Source: Pseudoxanthomonas sp. (GTDB taxonomy: Bacteria; Pseudomonadota; Gammaproteobacteria; Xanthomonadales; Xanthomonadaceae). From it: a DNA stretch of 64,000 bases. Location of the stretch: assembly GCF_035999195.1 (NCBI RefSeq), contig NZ_DASYGY010000007.1:454323-518322 (forward strand). Direction: 5' to 3'. Made by a program: the position numbers and the translations under genes. Within the stretch, counting starts at the first letter, position 1. Every line of letters starts with the position of its first letter. Shown piece after piece: positions 8,495 to 16,149 of this stretch. Under the pieces are notes generated by a model. The model made no database searches. It had not been told where the DNA came from and worked only from the letters and a program-made list of their open reading frames with translations.

Positions 8495-9694
8495 ATGTCC
8501 GACGCGCTGACCGCCCACTACGCCACCACCCTCGACGAGATCCGCGCCCAGGGCCTGTTCAAGGCCGAGCGGATCATCACCAGCCCGCAGTCGGCGGAGA
8601 TCACCCTGGCCGACGGGCGGACGGTATTGAACTTCTGCGCCAACAACTACCTGGGCCTTGCCGATCATCCCCACATCATCCAGGCCGCCAAGGAGGCGCT
8701 CGACACCCACGGCTTCGGGATGGCGTCGGTACGGTTCATCTGCGGCACGCAGGACCTGCACAAGCAGCTGGAACGGACCATCGCCGACTTCTTCGGCACC
8801 GAAGACACCATCCTCTACGCCGCCTGCTTCGACGCCAACGGCGGCCTGTTCGAGCCGCTGCTGGGCGAGGACGACGCGATCATCTCCGACGCGCTGAACC
8901 ACGCGTCGATCATCGATGGCGTGCGCCTGTGCAAGGCCAAGCGCTTCCGCTACGCCAACTGCGACATGGCCGACCTGGAAGCACAGCTGCAGGCCGCCGA
9001 TGCGGCCGGCTGCAAGACCAAGCTCATCACCACCGACGGCGTGTTCTCGATGGACGGCTTCATCGCGCCGCTGGACGAGATCACCGCGCTCGCCAAGAAG
9101 TACAACGCACTGGTGCACATCGACGAATGCCACGCCACCGGCTTCCTCGGCGCCACCGGGCGCGGCTCGGCCGAAGTGAAGGGCGTGCTGGACCGCATCG
9201 ACATCATCACCGGCACGCTGGGCAAGGCGATGGGCGGTGCGCTGGGCGGGTTCACCACGGCGCGGAAGGAAGTGATCGAGCTGCTGCGCCAGCGCTCGCG
9301 CCCCTACCTGTTCTCGAACTCGCTGCCGCCGCACGTGGTGGCGGCCGGCATCAAGGCTTTCGAGATGCTGTCCGCCGCCGGCCACCTGCGCGCGCAGTTG
9401 CAGGAGAACACCCGCTACTTCCGCGAGAAGATGACCGCCGCCGGTTTCGACATCAAGCCGGGCGTGCACCCGATCAGCCCGGTGATGCTGTACGACGCGC
9501 CGCTGGCGCAGCGCTTCGCCGAACGACTGCTCGAGGAAGGCATCTATGCGATCGGCTTCTTCTTCCCGGTGGTACCGAAGGCGCAGGCGCGCATCCGCAC
9601 GCAGATCAGCGCGGCGCACACGCGCGAACACCTGGACCGCGCGATCGACGCGTTCGTCCGCATCGGTCGCGAGCTGGGCGTGGTGAAGGGCTGA
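8495..9694 (+). CDS. kbl: glycine C-acetyltransferase (2-amino-3-ketobutyrate CoA ligase)
   Basis: A 399-residue pyridoxal-phosphate enzyme of the alpha-oxoamine synthase family. It cleaves 2-amino-3-ketobutyrate with CoA to give glycine and acetyl-CoA, completing the pathway opened by Tdh. The PLP lysine is Lys244 in TGTLGKAMGG. The cofactor-binding HIDECHATG (Asp210, His213) and the substrate-site FCANNYLGLADHP are intact. The length equals that of E. coli Kbl. The enzyme is cytosolic and dimeric in the family. Here it is expressed on its own, not in a tdh-kbl operon. Confidence 0.97.
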   Translation: MSDALTAHYATTLDEIRAQGLFKAERIITSPQSAEITLADGRTVLNFCANNYLGLADHPHIIQAAKEALDTHGFGMASVRFICGTQDLHKQLERTIADFFGTEDTILYAACFDANGGLFEPLLGEDDAIISDALNHASIIDGVRLCKAKRFRYANCDMADLEAQLQAADAAGCKTKLITTDGVFSMDGFIAPLDEITALAKKYNALVHIDECHATGFLGATGRGSAEVKGVLDRIDIITGTLGKAMGGALGGFTTARKEVIELLRQRSRPYLFSNSLPPHVVAAGIKAFEMLSAAGHLRAQLQENTRYFREKMTAAGFDIKPGVHPISPVMLYDAPLAQRFAERLLEEGIYAIGFFFPVVPKAQARIRTQISAAHTREHLDRAIDAFVRIGRELGVVKG

Positions 9695-9718
9695 TCGGTC
9701 TGCCGATGCGCCCGCGTG

Positions 9719-10015
9719 TCAGCGGGCGCTTCTGGCGGTGCCGGCGGTCGTCTTCGGTTTCGCCGGCGCGCCCTTGGCCACGCGGATGCCGCGGGCCTTC
9801 ATCCAGGCATCGAATTCCTCGGCCGTCATGCTGCGGCCGTTCTGCTGCATGTCGAAGCGGTGACCGTGCGGACCGACCTTGACGGTGACGATCTCGTCGG
9901 GCGCTGCCTTCGTGGTCGCGGCAGAAGACGGCGATGTCGACGCGCAACCGGTCGACAGGGCGAAAGCGAGCAGCACGGCGCAGCACAGCGGCAGGCGCGG
10001 AATCGGACGGTACAT
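9719..10015 (-). CDS. small lipoprotein with RFDM...EFDAWMK motif
   Basis: A 98-residue protein of unknown function. A lipoprotein signal with lipobox LSTGC (Cys at 24) is followed by a Ser/Thr/Ala-rich linker and a C-terminal block reading RFDMQQNGRSMTAEEFDAWM then KARGIRVAKG. The same block ends the exported protein encoded about 0.9 kb upstream, so the two are paralogous over their last ~35 residues. I chose the ATG that gives MYRPIPRLP because a lipoprotein signal begins there; a start 26 codons earlier would overlap the neighbouring synthase gene. It lies downstream of the pseudouridine synthase on the same strand. Confidence 0.72.
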   Translation of the reverse strand: MYRPIPRLPLCCAVLLAFALSTGCASTSPSSAATTKAAPDEIVTVKVGPHGHRFDMQQNGRSMTAEEFDAWMKARGIRVAKGAPAKPKTTAGTARSAR

Positions 10016-10089
10016 GGCGGTTTCCCCAAGGTCGGCGTGAGCGAGTGTAGGCAGACGCCCGGCCGCGAACCCGGACCGCTGTCGCGCAT

Positions 10090-10884
10090 TCAACGTCCGG
10101 TGGTCGGCGCCAGCGCCTCGCGCTCATGCGCCTCGAGCATGCGCCACGCGCCCTTGCCCAGCTCCCCCAGTGCCAGCGTCCCCACGGCCACGCGCACCAG
10201 CCGCAACACGCCGACATCGAACGCAGCGAGCAGGCGGCGGATCTGCCGGTTGCGTCCCTCCTCCAGCACGATCTCCAGCCACGCGTTGCGCTCCCCGCTC
10301 CGCAGCACGCGGACATCGCGGGCGGACAGGTGTTCGCCATCGACGCACACGCCGGTCTTCAATAGCTGCAGCAGGCCATCGTCGGGAAGCCGGTCGATCT
10401 GCACGTGGTACGTCTTGTCCGGACCCGTTGCCGGATCGGTGATGCGTGCGGCCCACTCGGGGTCGTTGGTGAACAGCAGCAGGCCCTCGCTGGCCTTGTC
10501 GAGCCTGCCCACCGGTGCGAGCCAGGGCAGCGCCGTACCGTCCAGGCAACGGTAGACCGTGTCGCGCCCCTGTTCGTCGCGCACGGTGGTGACCAGCCCG
10601 CGCGGCTTGTTGAGCATCAGGTAGCAGCGCTCCGGCGCGGCGCTGGCCTGGCCGTCGACCCGGATCACGGCGCGGCCGGCGACCACCGGAAACTCCGGAT
10701 CGCGCACGATGCGGCCATCGACGGACACACGGCCTTCGACGATCCAGCGCGCCGCCTCGCTGCGCGAGCACACGCCCTGCTTGGACAGCACGCGGGCCAG
10801 CCCATGACGCGTTACCTGCGCGCTCGCTGCGCGCGAGCGCACGCCACGCGAGGCGCTGCGGGAAGAAGGTCTGCGCGAGGTCAC
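10090..10884 (-). CDS. pseudouridine synthase, RsuA/RluB/RluE/RluF family
   Basis: A 264-residue RNA-modifying enzyme. A basic N-terminal tail (about 25 residues) precedes an S4 RNA-binding domain (RVLSKQGVCSRSEAARWIVE), then the catalytic domain. The active-site Asp is in VGRLDKASEGLLLFTND. KPRGLVTT and EGRNRQIRRLL are the other family signatures. It isomerises uridine in rRNA, most likely in 23S given the RluB/RluF-like EGRNRQIRR block, but the site cannot be assigned from sequence alone. It sits between two genes for small exported proteins that share a motif. Confidence 0.9.
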   Translation of the reverse strand: MTSRRPSSRSASRGVRSRAASAQVTRHGLARVLSKQGVCSRSEAARWIVEGRVSVDGRIVRDPEFPVVAGRAVIRVDGQASAAPERCYLMLNKPRGLVTTVRDEQGRDTVYRCLDGTALPWLAPVGRLDKASEGLLLFTNDPEWAARITDPATGPDKTYHVQIDRLPDDGLLQLLKTGVCVDGEHLSARDVRVLRSGERNAWLEIVLEEGRNRQIRRLLAAFDVGVLRLVRVAVGTLALGELGKGAWRMLEAHEREALAPTTGR

Positions 10885-10900
10885 GGGAGTGGACAGGAAA

Positions 10901-10920
10901 ACGGCCGGATGACCGGCCGT
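10901..10920 (-). terminator. intrinsic terminator after the exported-protein gene
   Basis: Perfect 8-bp stem ACGGCCGG / CCGGCCGT with a 4-base loop. Read on the minus strand it is followed by TTTT. It lies 8 bases beyond the stop codon of the upstream gene, before the pseudouridine synthase gene. Confidence 0.65.
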
Positions 10921-10927
10921 TCGTGGA

Positions 10928-11428
10928 TCACTTCTTCGCGGGCTCGGCGGGAGCCGGTGCGGGCGCCGCCGCCGGCGCGCCGGGTGCCTTGACCACGCGT
11001 ACGCCGCGGGACTTCATCCACGCGTCGAACTCATCGGCGGTCATGCGCTTGCCGTTCTGGCTCATGTCGAACCGCCACGGGGTGTTGTCGTGCGCCGTCT
11101 TGGGCTGGTAGGCCGCCGGACTGGCGGTGGCCGTCGCGGCGGCCGGCGCGGCCGGCAGCGCCTTGGCGACGTTGCGGCACCCCTCGATGCGCAGGCGCAT
11201 CAGCACGCGGTCGACCGACTGCGACTCGTCGAAGGCGTGCGATGCCAGCACGCCGGACGGCGCGCCCAGCTGCGTGGCGGCGGCGGTGAACTCGGGCGCG
11301 ACCGGTGCGATCACCGTGGCCGGCGTCTTCAGGGGAGCCGGCACCAGGCTGCCGCTGCAGTCGGGCGCGGCCTGGACGGCCGGAATCGCGGCGATGCACA
11401 GCACACTGGCGAGGATCTGACGGCGCAT
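10928..11428 (-). CDS. exported protein with RFDM...EFDAWMK motif
   Basis: A 166-residue protein of unknown function. The signal peptide (about 1-20, ending AVQA) gives a mature N-terminus APDCSGS. A second Cys occurs in RIEGCRNVAKAL, so one disulfide is possible. The C-terminal block is RFDMSQNGKRMTADEFDAWM then KSRGVRVVKA, followed by an Ala/Pro-rich tail ending in KK. The block is nearly the same as in the lipoprotein gene downstream. The ATG used has AGGAG 8 bases upstream; a GTG two codons earlier would sit too close to it. It ends at its own terminator. Confidence 0.72.
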   Translation of the reverse strand: MRRQILASVLCIAAIPAVQAAPDCSGSLVPAPLKTPATVIAPVAPEFTAAATQLGAPSGVLASHAFDESQSVDRVLMRLRIEGCRNVAKALPAAPAAATATASPAAYQPKTAHDNTPWRFDMSQNGKRMTADEFDAWMKSRGVRVVKAPGAPAAAPAPAPAEPAKK

Positions 11429-11578
11429 CGGCACAACTCCTGAAGGTTTCCTGCGGAACGTGCCCGGAGTGTAGGCAGCGTCTCACGGCATGGCAAGAAA
11501 TAGGACGCCATGCGACGCATCAATGCGGAAAGACGGAAACACGGTCACGCAAATCCCGCGCACGACGACCGGAAAAAC

Positions 11579-11603
11579 GAAGCCCGGCACGAGGCCGGGC
11601 TTC
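11579..11603 (-). terminator. intrinsic terminator of the OmpA-family gene
   Basis: A perfect 10-bp stem GAAGCCCGGC / GCCGGGCTTC with a 5-base loop, followed on the minus strand by GTTTTTCC. It lies 24 bases after the stop codon of the OmpA-family gene. Confidence 0.88.
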
Positions 11604-11627
11604 GGGTGTTGCGGGAAGCGCGTCCGA

Positions 11628-12710
11628 TCAGTTCTGGACGTTCAGTTCCGTACGACGGTTGCGCTCGCTCTTGCAGCCCGGCAGGGTCTGCGCGGTCGGC
11701 TCCAGCGGACGGCTCTCGCCGTAACCGATCGGGCCCACCAGACGCGAGGCGCTGACGCCGTTGTTGGTCAGGTAGTCGTACACGGTCTGCGCACGACGCT
11801 GCGACAGCGACTGGTTGTAGGCGTCGGCACCGCACAGGTCGGTGTGGCCGGCCACTTCGACGCGCAGGTCGGGATAGCGCTTCAGGATTTCGGCGGCTTC
11901 GCTCAGGATCGCGATCGCGTCCGGACGCAGGGTCGACTTGTCGAAGTCGAAGTTCACGCCCTTCAGATCGATCGAGACCTGCACCGGGCAGCCGTCCGGA
12001 CCGATGGTCTGGCCAGCCTGCGAACCGGGGCACTTGTCGTCGCAGTTGTTGACGCCGTCACCGTCGTCGTCCAGGTCCGCGCAGCTCGGCGCAGCCGGCG
12101 GGGCCGGCGGAGCAGCGGCTTCGGCCTTCGGGCCCAGCGGGATCACGACGCCGACCGAGGCCAGCACGTCGCCGAACCAGTCTTCCTGCGGCGCAGCGAC
12201 GCTCTGGTCGTCGAAGTCGGCGCGGTAGGCCACTTCGGCGCGGACGCCGACGCGGTTGTCGAGCGTGGTCTGCAGGCCGACGCCCAGCTTGGCGGCGAGG
12301 TTGTTGTCACGACGCTGCGCCGGCGAGTCGACGCTGTTGATCACGTACTCTTCTTCCGAGCGCTGCATGCCCAGGCCCGCCACGATGTACGGGTTCCAGC
12401 CGCGGCCTTCCTGGATGAAGTGGCGACGCAGGTCCAGCGAGATGCCGTACTGGCTCCACAGCAGGTCCTGGTTGTCTTCGAACTTCGGGTTCTGGTAGTT
12501 CAGCTCACCGTCCAGCGACCAGTTCGGGCTGATGAACTTGCCCAGGCCCAGGCCCAGGAAAGGGGCGTTGCGGGTGGTGCGGTCGTCGTCCTGCAGGTTG
12601 AAGCCGGCGGAACCGGTCAGGTACCAGCGGTCATCAAACTCCTGGGCCATCGCGTGGTTCGCGAAGCTCAGGCCGCCCAGCAGCGCGGCGCAGAGAATCT
12701 TCTTGTTCAT
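11628..12710 (-). CDS. OmpA family outer-membrane protein
   Basis: A 360-residue protein that anchors the outer membrane to peptidoglycan. The signal peptide (about 1-21, ending HAMA) precedes an eight-strand barrel domain (about 22-195). A calcium-binding type-3-repeat-like segment DDDGDGVNNCDDKCP lies between an Ala/Pro linker and the C-terminal OmpA domain. That domain contains NFDFDKSTLRPDA and the peptidoglycan-binding VAGHTDLCGADAYNQSLSQR. AAGGAG sits 7 bases before the chosen ATG. It has a long leader and a strong terminator, consistent with an abundant protein transcribed alone. Confidence 0.94.
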   Translation of the reverse strand: MNKKILCAALLGGLSFANHAMAQEFDDRWYLTGSAGFNLQDDDRTTRNAPFLGLGLGKFISPNWSLDGELNYQNPKFEDNQDLLWSQYGISLDLRRHFIQEGRGWNPYIVAGLGMQRSEEEYVINSVDSPAQRRDNNLAAKLGVGLQTTLDNRVGVRAEVAYRADFDDQSVAAPQEDWFGDVLASVGVVIPLGPKAEAAAPPAPPAAPSCADLDDDGDGVNNCDDKCPGSQAGQTIGPDGCPVQVSIDLKGVNFDFDKSTLRPDAIAILSEAAEILKRYPDLRVEVAGHTDLCGADAYNQSLSQRRAQTVYDYLTNNGVSASRLVGPIGYGESRPLEPTAQTLPGCKSERNRRTELNVQN

Positions 12711-12821
12711 TTGCAGCTCCTTTCCTTGTAGAAGTTCAGTAGTAGAGAAACCGAAGCACTTCACTTGCGGCGTTTCTAGTTGTTATCCGAGGCGACAGGC
12801 TTCCGTCGCCTTGCTGAACAG

Positions 12822-12884
12822 ATTATGCGGGGGTATGTGAAGACTGTGTTAACGGTCCCGTAACAAGTTGGGCAAGGTTAACAC
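12822..12884 (-). promoter_or_regulatory. probable promoter and inverted repeat upstream of the OmpA-family gene
   Basis: The 322-base stretch between the OmpA-family gene and the dioxygenase gene holds no gene. Read on the minus strand it has a CATAAT -10-like box about 110 bases before the OmpA-family ATG. Just upstream an inverted repeat GTGTTAAC ... GTTAACAC has 23 bases between the arms. This fits an operator next to the promoter, but the binding protein is unknown. Confidence 0.4.
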
Positions 12885-13032
12885 TCTTTAAGGGAATTCA
12901 AGCAGATCTTCACATGTCGCGTCACAGATGCGCGACCGATAGTCGGTAGGTATCGCGCACGCGTCAAGGACAAAACACATTGGTGCAGATGCGGTGCTTG
13001 GTAACCCGGTGGCAAGGGCCGATTCTCGCGCC

Positions 13033-13836
13033 ATGACGACATCCGCCCTCTGCCGCCCGCTTCCCAGCCTGTTCCTCTCCCATGGCTCTCCCATGCTGGC
13101 GGTCGAGGATTCACCCACGGCTCGCTTCCTCGACCGGTTGGGTACCTTGCTTCCCAGGCCTCGCGCCATCGTCGTGGCGTCGGCGCACTTCGTCCACGCC
13201 CGGCCGACGCTGACCGCGACGCCCCTACCCGACACGATCCACGATTTCGGCGGCTTTCCCGACGTGCTTTACCAGATCCGTTATCCCAGCCAGGGTGCAC
13301 CGGCGCTTGCGCACGACGTCGCGGGACGGCTTGCAGCGGACGGGTTCGAGGCGCGCGTGGATGACCACCATGGCCTCGACCACGGCGTCTGGGTGCCGTT
13401 GCGACGGATGTATCCTGCTGCCGACATTCCGGTGGTGGCGTTGTCGGTAAACCCGGCACAGAGCGCCGGATGGCATTACCGACTGGGGCGCGCACTGGCG
13501 CCGCTGCGCGCAGATGGCGTGCTGGTGGTCGGGTCCGGCGGCTTTTCGCACAACCTTCGTGCGCTGGACTGGCAGCAGGCGAGCGGGCCGGCATTCCCGT
13601 GGGTGTCGGCGTTCACCGATCCGCTGCGTGAGGCATTGGTGGCCGGCGACGTGGATCGCGCGCTCGACTGGACCGCGCTGCCCCATGCGCAGCAGAACCA
13701 TCCGACCACCGAACACCTGTACCCGCTGTACGTGGCGCTGGGTGCCGCTGGCGAAGGCGCGAAGGGCACGCTGCTCCATCGCGACGTGGAAATGGGCGGA
13801 CTGGCGCTGGACGCGTTCGCCTTCGACACCGACTGA
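13033..13836 (+). CDS. class III extradiol ring-cleavage dioxygenase, DodA/YgiD type
   Basis: A 267-residue metal-dependent dioxygenase of the LigB superfamily, like 4,5-DOPA dioxygenase extradiol. Typical elements are SLFLSHGSPM near the start, VVASAHFVHARP, DHHGLDHGVWVPL and GSGGFSHNLR, which together supply the His ligands of the metal site. It opens catecholic rings; the true substrate in bacteria is generally not known. I chose the ATG giving MTTSALCRPLP because the conserved core begins within 12 residues; an upstream in-frame start exists. The stop codon directly abuts the stop codon of the convergent LysR gene. Confidence 0.88.
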   Translation: MTTSALCRPLPSLFLSHGSPMLAVEDSPTARFLDRLGTLLPRPRAIVVASAHFVHARPTLTATPLPDTIHDFGGFPDVLYQIRYPSQGAPALAHDVAGRLAADGFEARVDDHHGLDHGVWVPLRRMYPAADIPVVALSVNPAQSAGWHYRLGRALAPLRADGVLVVGSGGFSHNLRALDWQQASGPAFPWVSAFTDPLREALVAGDVDRALDWTALPHAQQNHPTTEHLYPLYVALGAAGEGAKGTLLHRDVEMGGLALDAFAFDTD

Positions 13837-14757
13837 CTACGTCGCCAGTCCGCGCTCCCACGGCGGGTGCTCGCCGAATGCCTCCGACAGGAAATCCACG
13901 AACGCGCGCACCCGCGGTGGCATCAGCCGGCGCTGCGGCATCACCGCGCTGATCGACGTCGTGGCGAGCGGGAAGTCGGGCAACACGACCTTCAGGCGTC
14001 CCGCACGCAGGTCATCGGCGACATGCCACAGCGAATGCACCACGATGCCCTGCCCGGCCAGCGAGGCATCGCGCAGCACTTCACCGAAGTTGCTCTCGAA
14101 ACGCCCGTGCACGCGCACGGCCACCTCGCCGCCGCCGGGCGTGCCCAGCCGCCAGACGTCCTGGCGCCCCCCGCTGCCGACCAGCAGCAGGCAGTCGTGG
14201 TCGGCGAGGTCGGCAGGCATCTGCGGCGCGCCACGCCGGGCCAGGTAATCCGGCGATGCGCAAAGCACCCGGCGGTTGGGGGCGATCAGGCGCGCCACCA
14301 TCCGCGAATCGTCCAGGGCGCCGATCCGGATGGCCAGATCGAAACCCTCGCTGACCAGATCCACCACGTTGTCGCTCAGATGCACGCTCAACCGGACCTT
14401 GGGATGGCGGGCGAGGAAGGCGGGCAGCAGGGGAGACACGTACTGGCGCCCGAACGAGGCCGACATCGTCACCCGCAGCGTACCGGCCACCTCGCTGGCC
14501 GCCTCGCGCAGTCCGCTGCCGAGCGATTCCAGTTCTTCGACCAGCACGCGCCCCTGTTGCGCCAGCGCCAGCCCCTCCGGTGTGGGATGCAGCCGGCGGG
14601 TAGTCCGGTGCAGCAGGCGCACACCCAGTTCCTTCTCCAGCCGCTTGAGGCGCTGGCTGGCCACCGCCACCGACAGGTCCAGGCTGTGGGCGGCCGCGGT
14701 GATCGAGCCCAGGTCGAGCACGCGCAGGAACAGGGTGAGGTCGCCGACGCGGTCCAT
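13837..14757 (-). CDS. LysR-family transcriptional regulator
   Basis: A 306-residue regulator. The N-terminal winged helix-turn-helix (about 1-60) reads FLRVLDLGSITAAAHSLDLS then VASQRLKRLEKELGVRLLHR. The C-terminal effector-binding domain runs from about 90 to 290. It resembles the DHA/quinone-related LysR group that controls adjacent exporters and oxidoreductases. It is divergent from the MFS transporter gene with 99 bases between them, the classical arrangement for a LysR protein that regulates its neighbour. Its target is probably the MFS exporter and the following zinc-type oxidoreductase gene (inference from context). Confidence 0.93.
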   Translation of the reverse strand: MDRVGDLTLFLRVLDLGSITAAAHSLDLSVAVASQRLKRLEKELGVRLLHRTTRRLHPTPEGLALAQQGRVLVEELESLGSGLREAASEVAGTLRVTMSASFGRQYVSPLLPAFLARHPKVRLSVHLSDNVVDLVSEGFDLAIRIGALDDSRMVARLIAPNRRVLCASPDYLARRGAPQMPADLADHDCLLLVGSGGRQDVWRLGTPGGGEVAVRVHGRFESNFGEVLRDASLAGQGIVVHSLWHVADDLRAGRLKVVLPDFPLATTSISAVMPQRRLMPPRVRAFVDFLSEAFGEHPPWERGLAT

Positions 14758-14776
14758 TTTCAATGTTCCGTTGAAA
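14758..14776. promoter_or_regulatory. possible LysR operator
   Basis: Inverted repeat TTTCAA - 7 bases - TTGAAA directly in front of the LysR start codon, in the LysR/MFS divergent region. Its dyad shape and size fit a LysR half-site pair. No experimental support. Confidence 0.35.
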
Positions 14777-14856
14777 GTGATTCGCCATCTTGTCGGTTTT
14801 TCGGCAAGGCGGGAAGCGGCACGCTGCACGCCTCCCCCGATACCCGCCACCCGCAG

Positions 14857-16068
14857 ATGTCTCCCGACCCCACCTCCAGCCCGCGCATGCCGCTGGGCCT
14901 CTACGCCCTGACCGCCGGCGCCTTCGGCATCGGCACCACCGAGTTCGTCATCATGGGCCTGCTGATGCAGGTCGCCGCCGACCTGCAGGTCTCGATCGCC
15001 GCCGCCGGCCTGCTGATCTCCGGCTACGCGCTGGGCGTCTTCGTCGGCGCGCCGCTGCTGACCGCCGCCACCAGCCGGATGCCGCGCAAGGCGGTGCTGG
15101 TGGCACTGATGATCGTGTTCACGCTGGGCAACCTGGCCTGTGCGCTGGCACCGAACTACGAACTGCTGATGGCCGCGCGGGTGATCACCTCGCTGGCGCA
15201 CGGCACCTTCTTCGGCGTGGGCGCGGTGGTCGCCACCGGCATGGTCGGCGAGGACCGCAAGGCGTCGGCCATCTCCGTCATGTTCACCGGCCTGACCGTG
15301 GCCACCCTGCTCGGCGTGCCGGCGGGTGCCTGGCTGGGCCTGCAGTACGGCTGGCGCGCGACATTCTGGGCGGTCACCGCCATCGGCGTGCTGGCGACGG
15401 TGATCATCGCGACGCTGGTGCCGGCCGACCGCAGCGCGCCGGCACCGCTGCCGTTCCGCGACGAACTGCGCGTGGTCGCGCGCCCGCAGGTGCTGCTGGG
15501 CCTGCTGATGACCGTGCTCGGCTTCGGCGGCATGTTCACTGTGTACACCTATATCCAGCCGCTGCTGACGCAGGTGACCGGTTTCGCCGATGCGGCGGTG
15601 TCGCCGATCCTGCTGGTGTTCGGCGTGGGCATGATCCTCGGCAACCTGCTGGGCGGGCGCTTCGCCGACCGCCGCCTGGCGCCCGCGCTGCTCGGCACCC
15701 TCGCGCTGCTGGCGCTGGTGATGGGCGCGATGACCTTCGTGCTGCACAGCCGCTTGGCGATGATCGCGTTCACCGGCCTGCTGGGCGCGGCCGCGTTCGC
15801 GACGGTCTCGCCGTTGCAGCTGTGGGTGCTGCAGAAGGCCAGCGGCGCGCAGAGCCTGGCGTCCAGCCTGAACATCGGCGCCTTCAACCTGGGCAACGCG
15901 CTGGGCGCGTGGCTGGGTGGCGTGGTGATCTCGCAGGGGCTGGGTCTGTCCGCCCTGCCCTGGGTCGCCGCGCTGGTGCCTGCGTCGGCCTTCGCCGTCG
16001 CGCTGTGGGCGCTGGCGCTGGAGCGCCGCCAGCGTTTCACGCTGGCCGCCGAAGCGAACTGCGCCTGA
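14857..16068 (+). CDS. MFS drug/sugar efflux transporter (AraJ/YdhP-like DHA1 family)
   Basis: A 403-residue inner-membrane protein with twelve predicted helices. The family signature FGIGTTEFVIMGLLMQVA is at about 20-37. The second-helix/loop block LISGYALGVFVGAPLLTA and motif A-like TSRMPRKAVL follow. Members export drugs, arabinose or related sugars by proton antiport; the substrate here is unknown. It starts 99 bases from the divergent LysR gene and is followed 81 bases later by a zinc-type oxidoreductase in the same direction, so the two may be co-transcribed under LysR control. Confidence 0.92.
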   Translation: MSPDPTSSPRMPLGLYALTAGAFGIGTTEFVIMGLLMQVAADLQVSIAAAGLLISGYALGVFVGAPLLTAATSRMPRKAVLVALMIVFTLGNLACALAPNYELLMAARVITSLAHGTFFGVGAVVATGMVGEDRKASAISVMFTGLTVATLLGVPAGAWLGLQYGWRATFWAVTAIGVLATVIIATLVPADRSAPAPLPFRDELRVVARPQVLLGLLMTVLGFGGMFTVYTYIQPLLTQVTGFADAAVSPILLVFGVGMILGNLLGGRFADRRLAPALLGTLALLALVMGAMTFVLHSRLAMIAFTGLLGAAAFATVSPLQLWVLQKASGAQSLASSLNIGAFNLGNALGAWLGGVVISQGLGLSALPWVAALVPASAFAVALWALALERRQRFTLAAEANCA

Positions 16069-16149
16069 TGCGCGCTTCGTCGCATCGCGTCTTTCCACCG
16101 CGCGTCGCATCATCGCGGCACGCCTCCTGACTCTCCACGAGGATCCCCC

